In this document: in pieces, positions 6,530-12,105 of the stretch
How positions within the stretch are numbered: position 1 is the first letter of the stretch
How the letters are laid out: every line of letters begins with the position of its first letter
DNA from: Baffinella frigidus
Lineage: Eukaryota > Cryptophyceae > Cryptomonadales > Baffinellaceae
Length of the DNA: 12,105 nucleotides
Assembly (NCBI GenBank): GCA_026770585.1
Contig: MU646731.1
Coordinates: 35,478-47,582 of the forward strand
Direction: 5' to 3'
The notes under the pieces: generated by a model
The model's database searches: none
What the model was told of the DNA's origin: nothing
The model's input: the letters and a program-made list of their open reading frames with translations, nothing else
Made by a program: the position numbers and the translations under genes

Positions 6530-7020
6530 TTTTGAGTTGAATAAAAGGACATAATCGATTTAGTCTACCAGAGTGAAACAGAGCTAGCCCTGGCACAAGA
6601 CCCAGAGCGACATTAAATTACTTTTTAATGGATTTTTTTTCTCTCTCTCGATGGTTGATGAATGCCCAGGGAGAGACGTGCGGGTAGAAGCCCGCAGGCC
6701 ACGCGAGGTCATAAGTCCAGTTTTTACAAACACTCGTTCGAGCTAAAAGTGTTTAGATGGCTTATCGTGGTACATATTTTTAAAATTCCGCCAGTAAAGA
6801 ACTGCAATTCCGAGAGAGAGAGAGAGTGTGTGAGAGAGAGAGGGGGGCGGCTTACGAAAAGATGGTCGGAAGCAAGGTAGCGATGCACGCGCTCGTCCGC
6901 TACCAGCGCCATCGATGCGGGATCCTGCATTAATTTTTGAGTCAACTTCTTCATTCTGTTTTTTTTGTGTGAGATGGGTTTGACCAGTTTGGCCCGCGCT
7001 CTTGCTTCAATGCCTCACTC
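6530..7020. other. AT-richer non-coding stretch with GA/CT simple repeats
   Basis: No gene seen. Small hairpins CATTAAA/TTTAATG (6611-6630) and TGCGGG/CCCGCA (6679-6696). A T-run followed by CTCTCTCTC lies at about 6632-6649. A GA/GT simple repeat (GAGAGAG...GTGTGTGAGAGAG) occupies 6812-6842. Composition is lower in GC than the flanking sequence. Confidence 0.6.
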
Positions 7021-7215
7021 GTCACACGAGAATGCTAGAGGGGCCTATTTAAAACCGATATGCTTTTAAAAGTGTGCATTTGTGTGGTAACGTTCGTTGA
7101 TTGGTCACGTAACTAGCCATATATTGGCCAGGCGCGAGGTTGGAACACCTTATCCTGGTACAAATATTTACAACCCCACATGTAAAAGAGGATCCTTGAG
7201 CGTTCTTGAGTGGCC
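7021..7215. mobile_element. Decayed relative of the foldback element at 335-546
   Basis: TTGGTCACGTA at 7101-7111 matches the central palindrome of 335-546. ACAACCCCACAT with following TAAAA and a terminal GAGTGG (about 7158-7213) matches that element's right arm (about 490-546). The left half is weakly complementary (TTTTAAAAG, CGAGAATGCT). I read it as an old, degenerate copy; the boundaries are approximate. Confidence 0.5.
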
Positions 7216-7282
7216 ATCCATCCTCTCACACCCTGGAGAAACTTTACGGGCTCCTACTCAACAGGGTACATTGCCGCCCAAT

Positions 7283-7470
7283 ACCCAACACCCTCTCCCA
7301 CACACGCACCCAACACTCTCTCTCACACACTCACCCAACACCCTGTCTCACACACGCACCCAACACTCTCTCTCACACACTCACCCAACACCCTCTCTCA
7401 CACACGCACCCAATGCCCTCTCTCACACACGCACCTAACACCCTCTCTCACACACGCTCCCAACGCCCTC
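7283..7470 (+). repeat. 25-bp minisatellite ACCCAACACCCTCTCTCACACACGC
   Basis: Seven complete 25-bp units (7283-7457) and a partial eighth. Units 2 and 4 are identical to each other (ACTCTCTCTC and ending ACTC), while 1, 3, 5, 6 and 7 end in ACGC or close variants, giving a partly alternating 50-bp order. All three forward frames stay open through the array because the unit lacks stops, producing long artificial open frames. Confidence 0.93.
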
Positions 7471-7479
7471 TCACACGAA

Positions 7480-7507
7480 CCCTCAACCCTCAACCCTCAA
7501 CCCTCAA
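7480..7507 (-). repeat. Four CCCTCAA heptamers
   Basis: Four exact units of CCCTCAA (TTGAGGG on the minus strand) directly follow the minisatellite. This is a telomere-variant heptamer in the polarity of the terminal array, unlike the G-strand tracts elsewhere in the right half. Confidence 0.8.
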
Positions 7508-7552
7508 CCGCATCGATCTCGGTGAGCGCAGAGAGCAAACGGCGGGGTTCTA

Positions 7553-7663
7553 TCTCTCTCACACACACACTCTCACTCTCTCTCTCTCCCGTTGAGAGTT
7601 TGGGTTTGAGGGTGTGTGTGAGAGGGAATTGGGTTCTCACACACAGCCTCAACCCCAAACCCT
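7553..7663. repeat. CT/CA simple repeat and imperfect hairpin
   Basis: 7553-7590 is a CT/CA-rich microsatellite. GGGTTTGAGGGTGTGTGTGA (from 7601) pairs imperfectly with TCACACACAGCCTCAACCCC (about 7637-7656), so telomere-like and CA-repeat sequence occur here as an inverted pair. Confidence 0.7.
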
Positions 7664-7859
7664 CACTGATCCTGAGCGTTGCGCACCGTGCGTCGTACAT
7701 CCGGAGATGCAAGACATCGCCCTCCCACCTCTGCCTCACTCGGGCTCACGAGGCCACATGCGAACACGGACCTTTCTGCAAACACGGAGTACCCTGCAGA
7801 CAAACGTCTGTCTGCGAACACGATCACTTGCAAACGAAGATCCCTCTGAACAAGGGGGA
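7664..7859. other. Unassigned stretch, no gene seen
   Basis: Contains loosely repeated GCGAACACG/GCAAACACGG phrases at about 7760-7822. No hairpin or domain-bearing frame was found. Confidence 0.4.
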
Positions 7860-8072
7860 GGTATTGTAGAATTCGGGTTGGCTCGGATTTTCCGAGGGTC
7901 GGGTCTGGCAGAAATCTAAAGAAAATGCGCCGTTTTGTGTCATCTTATGGGTGAGGGATGCTATCTTGTCATCAATCTCATGCATAAGATAGCATAAAAC
8001 TTCATTTTCTTCGAGAAAATCGTTTTTTCCGACCCGACCCCGAATCCAAGCCAACCCGAATTCTACAATACC
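7860..8072. mobile_element. 213-bp MITE-like element with 24-bp perfect TIRs
   Basis: Begins GGTATTGTAGAATTCGGGTT and ends with its complement. The termini match for 24 bases and then, with a small indel, out to about 42-46 bases (through GGTCGGGTC). Inner arms pair too: AAGAAAATG/CATTTTCTT, and ATGCTATCTT (7958-7967) with AAGATAGCAT (7985-7994). There is no coding capacity. GA adjoins both ends and could be a 2-bp target duplication, but with one copy this is weak. Confidence 0.85.
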
Positions 8073-8192
8073 GATCGCCCAGTAGGAGCCGTACGTCGAC
8101 TGGTCGCTGTGTCTCGAGGCCGCGTCACCAGGCATGCCGCCGTGTCCCGAGGCCTAGCCACGAAGCCGCGCTCTGTCTCACTCGGATTGCCC

Positions 8193-8290
8193 GACTATTC
8201 CTAAGTCGACATCCTGGGTGTGCGTCAACTTTGGAGCGGGAACGAGCCTGGTCGCACCAAATTGGTGAGATCAAATAGACTGAGAGAGAG
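8193..8290 (+). repeat. Second copy of the 5232-5331 sequence
   Basis: GACTATTC, GTCAACTTTGGAGCGG, GAGCC and (G/T)GGTGAG with A/G-rich sequence match 5232-5331 in order. This copy lacks about 9 bases between CTGGGT and GTCAAC. The following CTCGGTGAGCGTAGAGAG (about 8299) also recurs at about 7520. No open frame is shared. Confidence 0.75.
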
Positions 8291-8680
8291 AGGGAAACCT
8301 CGGTGAGCGTAGAGAGTAGAAGACGGAGTTCAGCGTCGTACCTCCGGGGGTATGACCCGGCTATCTGCGCGAGTGGGGGTGGGACATCAGGGGGGGGCAT
8401 CAGCAGCCATCAGGCGCAGAGGAGGCATCAGCGGGAAACAGCCCCGCCGGCAGGCTCGTGAACAGACGCCGAAGCCAGACGGTCGGTCGTGACTGCCTTG
8501 CGTGTTCCTATCAGCGGCTATCAGGGCTGCCATTATTGAAAGCAACACGCCCACCATGTGTTCCCTTCCGCGAAGAGTCCCAACCCTGAACCATGATGGA
8601 CACCATGCCCCCCACGGCACACCTTCAGCAGAGGACACCATGTCCCGCTGTCGAGCCAACTCGGCACATATAAGACAGCC
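8291..8680. other. GC-rich non-coding stretch
   Basis: A diverged cassette copy (CCGGGGGTATGACCCGGCTATCTGCG, split over about 8343-8368) is followed by CATCAG repeats to about 8425. GGACACCATG(C/T)CC occurs at about 8598 and 8635. CACGGCACACCT(T/C)CAGCAGAGG occurs at about 8613 and again at about 8789. No supported gene. Confidence 0.5.
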
Positions 8681-8700
8681 AGGACCGGGATTCCGGTCCT
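8681..8700. repeat. Perfect 8-bp stem hairpin
   Basis: AGGACCGG pairs with CCGGTCCT around a GATT loop. It resembles a bacterial terminator in shape, but the setting is eukaryotic and no transcript is evident. Confidence 0.65.
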
Positions 8701-8827
8701 CCTAGCTTTTCATTTTAAAAGTCCATTTCCTTCAGGATTCTGGTTAAAGTTTTTAAAACCGTGTCCCGTCCTCGCTCGGTAGCGGCCCCACGGCACACCT
8801 CCAGCAGAGGCCTCTGTTGCGACGAAG

Positions 8828-9060
8828 ACGTCCAGGGGTATGCCCCGGCAATCTGGTAGGGTTAGGGTTTAGGGTTCAAGGTTGAGGGTATAGGGTTTAG
8901 GGTCACCGGCAATCTGCGGACGCGAGGGGGACATCAGCGGTTTATGGTTGAGGGTTTATGGTTCATGGTTTATGTTTTATGTTTTATGGAGCATGGTTCA
9001 TGGTTTCTCCGGGGATATACCCCGGCAATCTGCGGTCGCGGGGGGGGGGCGTCAGCGGCC
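8828..9060 (+). repeat. CCGGCAATCTGCGG cassettes split by heptamer tracts
   Basis: The cassette (GGGGTATGCCCCGGCAATCTG, then CGG.CGCG, a G-run and CATCAGCGG) is intact at about 9006-9056. At 8828-8940 it is interrupted: CCGGCAATCTG occurs at 8845-8855 and again at 8906-8916, with 50 bases between, 49 of them seven in-phase heptamers (8857-8905). A further nine heptamers follow (8941-9003: TTTATGG, TTGAGGG, TTTATGG, TTCATGG, TTTATGT twice, TTTATGG, AGCATGG, TTCATGG). A run of ten G lies at 9040-9049. Confidence 0.85.
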
Positions 9061-9091
9061 CGGCCGGGGGGCGGCATCAATAGTTGAGGGG

Positions 9092-9149
9092 TTGGTACCA
9101 CTTGGGTACCCAACTTGGTTACCAAACTTGGGTACTTATTGGGTACCCC
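9092..9149. repeat. Cluster of short GGTACC-type palindromes
   Basis: TTGGTACCA, TTGGGTACCCAA, TTGGTTACCAA and TTGGGTACCCC follow each other within 58 bp; the middle two are complete palindromes apart from a central base. They could be degenerate tandem units of about 11-12 bp. Confidence 0.7.
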
Positions 9150-9195
9150 AGGCCGCCTGGAAACGCTGCGGTTGCAGCGCCGTTTCTCTCTTGTC

Positions 9196-9304
9196 GGTGC
9201 CACTGTTGGCTGCTAAGAGGCGCGGGCTTGTGCCACTGTTGGCTGGTGCCACTGTTGGCTGCTAAGAGGTGCCACTTGTCGGTGCCACTGTTGGCTGCTA
9301 AGAG
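9196..9304 (+). repeat. GGTGCCACTGTTGGCTGCTAAGAG minisatellite
   Basis: Four irregular copies of GTGCCACTGTTGGCTG (starting about 9197, 9230, 9245 and 9281), three of them followed by CTAAGAG, with a partial TGCCACTTGTC between the third and fourth. Spacing is uneven (33, 15 and 36 bases), consistent with repeat loss and gain. Confidence 0.85.
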
Positions 9305-9353
9305 CCGCGGGCGGAGGGCTTTGTAAGCAGAGGGAGCCGGGGCTTTGTTGGGG

Positions 9354-9528
9354 TTTAGGGATTAGGGTTTAGGGTTTAGGGTTTAGGGTTTAGGGTTTAG
9401 GGTTTGGGGTTTAGGGTTTAGGGTTTCGGGTCTAGGGTCTAGGGTTTCGGGTTTCGGGTTTCGGGTTTGGGGTTTGGGGTTTGGGGTTTCGTGTTTCGTG
9501 TTTCGTGTTTCGTGTTTCGTGTTTCGGG
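9354..9528 (+). repeat. Interstitial telomeric array of 25 heptamers with variant blocks
   Basis: 175 bases, exactly 25 heptamers without a single indel. Units run TTTAGGG (with one ATTAGGG and one TTTGGGG), then TTTCGGG and two TCTAGGG, three TTTCGGG, three TTTGGGG, five TTTCGTG and one TTTCGGG. Variants come in blocks, showing local amplification of mutated units. Polarity is opposite to the terminal telomere. G-runs give quadruplex potential. Confidence 0.95.
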
Positions 9529-9546
9529 CTTATGGGGTTGTTACTG

Positions 9547-9661
9547 ACCCCGGACCAGAAGCGCTGCATGACAGGCGATGCCCTCCCACGCCCCCCTTGC
9601 CGCTCTTGCGCACCTGTACATCACCCCAGCACACCAGTGCTGTCAGTGCGTCTCACATCTG
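9547..9661 (+). repeat. Uninterrupted copy of the CCCCGGACCAGAAGCG cassette
   Basis: Reads without a break: CCCCGGACCAGAAGCGCTGC, ATGACAGGCGATGCCCTCCC, CCTTGCCGCTCTTGCGCACC, TGTACATCACCCCAGCACAC, then AGTGCTGTCAG and TCTCACATC. It serves as the reference for the interrupted copy at 9799-10207. No product is recognised. Confidence 0.85.
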
Positions 9662-9716
9662 ATGCCCACGCCACACACCGGCCCACCAACGGATTTTCGC
9701 CGCCGAGAATTTGTTA

Positions 9717-9775
9717 GGATATCTGTAGGAAGAGCCCTATGTCCCTACGGATGGCCTACCGAAGGATCCTAGGGT
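9717..9775 (+). mobile_element. Fragment of the 161-bp MITE family
   Basis: TATCTGTAGGAA, CCCTATGTCCCTACGG, GGCCTACCG and GATCCTAGG match the middle of the element at 5901-6061, in the same orientation. Both termini are missing, so it is a truncated copy. Confidence 0.7.
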
Positions 9776-9798
9776 TGTTCACTTGAGATCCTTTCTGG

Positions 9799-10207
9799 CC
9801 CCGGACCAGAAGCGCTGCATGACGCTCATGCCTGTATTTAGGGGTTTGGGTTTCGGGTTTAGTGTTTAGGGTTGTGGGATTGAGGGTTCAGGGTTTCATG
9901 ACAGGTGAGGCCCTCCCGCCCCCCCCTTGCCGCTCTTTCGGACCTGTACGTAGGGTTTAGGGTTTAGGGTTGAGGGTTTTAGGGTTTAGGGTTTAGGGTT
10001 TAGGGTTAAGGGTTTAGGGTTTAGGGATTAGCCCCCTCCCCTTGCCGCTCTTGCGGACCTGTGCTTAGGGTTCAGGGTTTATGGTTTATGATTTAGGGGT
10101 AAGGTTTTCCCGAAACCACAAAACCTAACCCCTAAACCACAAAACCTTACTCAGGAGGTCCTTTACACGACCCCGGCACACGAGCGCTGTCAACAATCTC
10201 ACATCGA
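9799..10207 (+). repeat. Same cassette split by three telomere-like tracts
   Basis: Order: CCCCGGACCAGAAGCGCTGC-ATGAC (to 9823); tract 1 (about 9837-9896); restart at CATGAC (9897) through GGACCTGTAC (9949); tract 2 (about 9950-10030, mostly exact TTTAGGG); restart of CCCCTCCCCTTGCCGCTCTT-GCGGACCTGTGC (10033-10064); tract 3 (10065 to about 10150); then ACCCCGGCACACGAGCGCTG and TCTCACATC (to about 10207). CATGAC and the ~32-bp CCTTGCCGC segment are each present on both sides of a tract. Confidence 0.82.
10092..10150. repeat. Head-to-head telomeric inversion
   Basis: TTTAGGGGTAAGGTTTT (10092-10108) pairs with AAAACCTAACCCCTAAA (10120-10136) with one mismatch, and a second AAAACCTTAC follows at 10141-10150. 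G-strand units lie to the left and C-strand units to the right, the arrangement left by end-to-end telomere joining or foldback synthesis. Confidence 0.75.
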
Positions 10208-10343
10208 AACATGTTGAATTCAAAACACCGTTTGGTGCTATCTGCATGGTGAAATTTGCTCTCCCAGCACCATGTGATGGCGACGCAAACAGTGCAGCGA
10301 TTCCGAACGGCATCGGTACCAAGGCAGGTTTGTCCGCGCCTGG

Positions 10344-10425
10344 CCCACACAGCAGACTACAAAGAGATTTCGTGAATAGCCCATACGTGAATGCTCCACA
10401 GGACCCTACGGTAGGACATCCGTAG
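10344..10425 (-). mobile_element. Truncated copy of the 161-bp MITE
   Basis: Begins with CCACACAGCAGACTACAAAG and continues through GAATAGCCC and GGACCCTACGGTAGG. It matches the first half of the adjacent element in the same direction, then stops where that element's terminus begins. A partial tandem pair. Confidence 0.7.
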
Positions 10426-10586
10426 CCACACAGCGGACTTCCAAGGGATTTTGAATAACCCCTACGCGACAAGACCTAGGACCCTACGGTAGGCAACCCG
10501 TGAGGGCATAGGGGGGTTCCTACAGATAAGGTAACGGAAACTCGGGTATTTCCTGCCCGAAACCCCCTTTGTAGCCCGCTGTGTGG
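10426..10586 (-). mobile_element. 161-bp MITE-like element, copy 2
   Basis: CCACACAGCGGACTTCCAAG at the left and a right end whose complement starts CCACACAGCGGGCTACAAAG: 22-bp terminal inverted repeats with three mismatches. It is the reverse complement of 5901-6061 with identical length. Having two complete copies of equal length fixes the element's boundaries. Confidence 0.85.
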
Positions 10587-10832
10587 TGTACCATGGACTG
10601 CAAGAGGCAGCTTCCGGAACAAGACATATTCTGTCCCGCTATATTAGCGCTTCCGACGCGGAAGATAAGGGTGTACATGCAATTTTAGGCATACAATGGT
10701 GCTATCTTACGCCTTTTTGTGTGGACAGATTCTGTGATGTTCCGAGATGAAAACAGTCGCACGTGGGCTAGTGGGTGTCGAGGATTCTCTCCTGAGACTC
10801 CTTCTTTCCACAGAGAAGCCCCGGAACAAGTT
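10587..10832. other. Unassigned stretch, no gene seen
   Basis: No repeat or domain recognised except GAAGCCCCGGAACAAGT at about 10815-10831, which recurs at about 11153-11169. Confidence 0.4.
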
Positions 10833-11008
10833 GATAGAGACGCCCCCCAAACTTAATCTTGTAAAGCAACTCGTTCTGGTACAAATGATAGAACAAAGGC
10901 CATTTGAAACTGAAAAGGGTTCCAATTCCTTTATAAACGAGGACGCGTTTTATAATTTGTACCATACCGAGTTACTTTACAAGATTAAGTGGGGGGGGCG
11001 TCACTATG
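10833..11008. mobile_element. Foldback/MITE-like element with ~48-bp arms
   Basis: GACGCCCCCC, ACTTAATCTTGTAAAG, AACTCG and TGGTACAAAT at the left (10839-10886) are mirrored at the right (10955-11002) with few mismatches. Pairing may extend a few bases outward (ATAG/CTAT) and continues weakly inward. The C and G runs at the ends differ in length. Long open frames pass through on both strands because the arms are complementary; they are not evidence of a gene. Confidence 0.82.
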
Positions 11009-11012
11009 AAAG

Positions 11013-11283
11013 TACAGGTTATGCGCCTCACTTGCGGGTGAGCCTAGGACCTAATGTTTCATAGGACACCCCCTAGGGCCCTACGGCCTACCGTAGGCAA
11101 TACCGTAGGCTCAACTACCCGGTTTTCAGGACGTTACCCTATGAAAGTACAGGGAAGCCCCGGAACAAGTACAGGTTACGCGCCTCACTTTCAGGTGGTA
11201 CAGGTTATGCGGCTCACTAGCGGGAGGCGCTTCGCTGGCAGCATCCTTGAGCATCGAGGTTGTGCCCAGCCACGCCAGCTCAA
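11013..11283 (+). repeat. TACAGGTTATGCG.CTCACT repeats and one flanking duplication
   Basis: Copies at 11013-11038, 11170-11195 and 11199-11224, with a fourth at 11481-11505. From the third copy the match extends to about 11283 (GGCGCTTCGCTGGCAGC, TCCTTGAG, ATCGAG, CAGCCACGC) and recurs after the fourth (to about 11568). CCCTATGAA also repeats (about 11137 and 11289). MITE-core-like phrases (CCTACGG, CTACCGTAGGC) lie at about 11077-11110. Confidence 0.75.
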
Positions 11284-11293
11284 CGTTACCCTA

Positions 11294-11481
11294 TGAACAT
11301 TTCTCGGATAGCGAGGGGGCAAACGGATCGGGCAATTTATGTCTAGTTTTCCAAATGGGAATTCTAGCGCCCACAAGTTGGACACGGCTCGTACCAATTC
11401 TTGAATTCGTACCCGAATTAAAAAGATCCGTACCCGAATCAAAAAGATGCGTTTGCCCCCTGGCTATCCGACGAATGAGCA
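11294..11481. mobile_element. 188-bp element with 36-bp imperfect TIRs
   Basis: TGAACATTTCTCGGATAGCG and AGGGGGCAAACGGATC at the left match the reverse complement of the right end at 30 of 36 positions. The element lies between the two copies of the ~85-bp duplication (11202-11283 and 11483-11568). Inside the right arm, a 21-bp unit (GTACCCGAATTAAAAAGATCC) is tandemly doubled (11409-11450). No protein is encoded; it may be a MITE or a diverged foldback repeat. Confidence 0.72.
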
Positions 11482-11544
11482 CAGGTTATGAACGCTCACT
11501 TGCGATTGGCGCCTCGCTGGCAGCGTCCTTGAGGATCGAGATTG

Positions 11545-11857
11545 CGCGCAGCCACGCTAGCTCGCGCAGCCGCCCTACCCGCATCGCCCTGGAATTTGGG
11601 CTGAGGGTTCAGGGTTTGGGGTTTCAGGGGTTATCGCGCAGCCACGCTATCTCGCGCAGCCGCCCCACCCGCATCGCCCTGGGTTTGAGCTGAGGGTTCA
11701 GGGTTTGGGGGTTCAGGGGTCCAGGTTTGGGTTTTATGGTTGAGGGTTCAGGTGCAGTCGCCCCACCCGCATCGCCCTGGTTGCGGGTTCAGTTTTCAGT
11801 GTTTAGTGTTTCGTGTTTCAGGGGTCAGGGTTTGGGGTTTATGGTGTAGGGTTCAGG
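11545..11857 (+). repeat. Three cassette-plus-heptamer units
   Basis: A 48-bp cassette (CGCGCAGCCACGCTA, CTCGCGCAGCCGCCC, ACCCGCATCGCCCTGG) lies at 11545-11592 and 11635-11682, and its last 27 bases at 11754-11780. Each copy ends at CCCTGG and passes directly into heptamers: six units (42 bp, 11593-11634), ten units (70 bp, 11683-11752, plus one base) and eleven units (77 bp, 11781-11857). Units are diverged (for example CTGAGGG, TTCAGGG, GTTTGGG, TTTCGTG) but phase is unbroken. Confidence 0.88.
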
Positions 11858-12105
11858 TGTTGAGAGAGAGATTCAACTGCTGAGCGCCCGCGGCATCACT
11901 CCGGGAGTGCTTCTTGGAGGAGGACCTAACAAGCCTCCGGGGGCCCCAGCGGGGGGCTTGCTGCGCGACTTGAATCCAGGTCGACCCCTGCGGTGGCCTT
12001 CCGGGCGTCTGGTCCCTCCCCGATGCGTGAAACGAATTCACATCGGAGGGTCCCCTCGACCCTGAATCCCTACGTCACACGAAAGAAGACCAACGCCTAC
12101 CTCTG
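11858..12105. other. GC-rich right end, no supported gene
   Basis: Short hairpins only: CAAGCCTCC with GGGGGCTTG (about 11929-11961), and CCGATG with CATCGG (about 12019-12045). A minus-strand open frame of 62 codons lies here without a recognisable domain. The sequence is cut by the window edge, so a gene starting further right cannot be judged. Confidence 0.4.

Noticed and set aside
6679-6735. tRNA-like hairpin (TGCGGG/CCCGCA) with GTTCGAG downstream
   Set aside because: No acceptor stem, no anticodon arm and no complete B-box could be assembled around it.
7283-7470. CRISPR-like regular repeat array
   Set aside because: The 25-bp units are directly adjacent without spacers, and the setting is a eukaryotic subtelomere. 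It is a minisatellite.
7210-7869. Longest open frame (219 codons), with overlapping long frames beside it
   Set aside because: It is mostly the translated 25-bp minisatellite and CT/CA repeats; the unit has no stops in any forward frame, so several frames are open at once. No domain, and composition is purely repeat-driven.
8665-8715. TATA-like CATATAAG followed by hairpin and T-rich stretch, as a small RNA gene or terminator
   Set aside because: TATAAG-like strings are common by chance, no transcript body is definable, and intrinsic terminators of this form do not apply to nuclear genes.
10421-10436. CCGTAGCCA as part of a dinoflagellate spliced-leader sequence
   Set aside because: Only nine bases fit before the sequence becomes the MITE terminus CCACACAGCGG, so it cannot be used to assign the organism.
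10125-10472. 115-codon open frame, minus strand
   Set aside because: Runs from the telomeric inversion through unrelated sequence into two MITE copies; no conserved domain.
11247-11693. 148-codon open frame, plus strand
   Set aside because: Passes through a TIR element, a 21-bp tandem repeat and two cassettes with heptamer DNA. Its internal repeats mirror DNA repeats and no family is recognisable.

Overview
The window looks like the extreme end of a nuclear chromosome of a eukaryote. It starts at base 1 inside a C-strand array of 15 in-phase telomeric heptamers (CCCTAAA, with CCCCAAA as an equally common variant). This is the TTTAGGG-type telomere of land plants, many green algae, cryptophytes, dinoflagellates, haptophytes, brown algae and chromerids. 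Base composition looks fairly balanced to moderately GC-rich and there are many C/G homopolymers, which I find more like a unicellular alga or protist than a land plant. I cannot name the organism.

I find no convincing protein-coding gene, tRNA, rRNA, snRNA or CRISPR array. The longest open frames translate tandem repeats or run across repeat boundaries. They have no recognisable domain, and duplicated copies change the protein as freely as the DNA. This is subtelomeric repeat DNA; genes broken by many introns cannot be fully excluded.

Layout. 1-332: telomere and decayed telomeric sequence. 311-1525: a ~165-bp module repeated several times, one copy carrying a foldback element with an AT target duplication (335-546), plus strongly decayed C-strand heptamers. 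1537-2122: a ~45-bp cassette alternating with telomere-like tracts, ending in a TTTATGG array. 2283-4020: large direct duplications and a ~36-bp repeat family. 4486-4612: second foldback element. 5095-5655: a ~45-bp cassette, one copy of which contains a 70-bp (10 x 7) heptamer tract missing from its sister. 5901-6061: a 161-bp MITE-like element, with an inverted copy at 10426-10586. 7283-7662: a 25-bp minisatellite and simple repeats. 7860-8072: a 213-bp MITE-like element. 8343-10207: cassettes repeatedly split by telomere-like tracts, a 25-heptamer interstitial array and a short head-to-head telomeric inversion. 10833-11481: two more inverted-repeat elements. 11545-11857: three cassette-plus-heptamer units. 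11858-12105: unassigned.

Two processes appear to have built the region. One is repeated placement of telomere-like heptamer tracts into or between short cassettes. These tracts keep strict 7-bp spacing even when most bases have changed, and are often flanked by short duplications. The other is insertion of small non-autonomous inverted-repeat elements. The heptamer tracts are the most interesting signal, because several loci also hold an uninterrupted copy of the same cassette for comparison.
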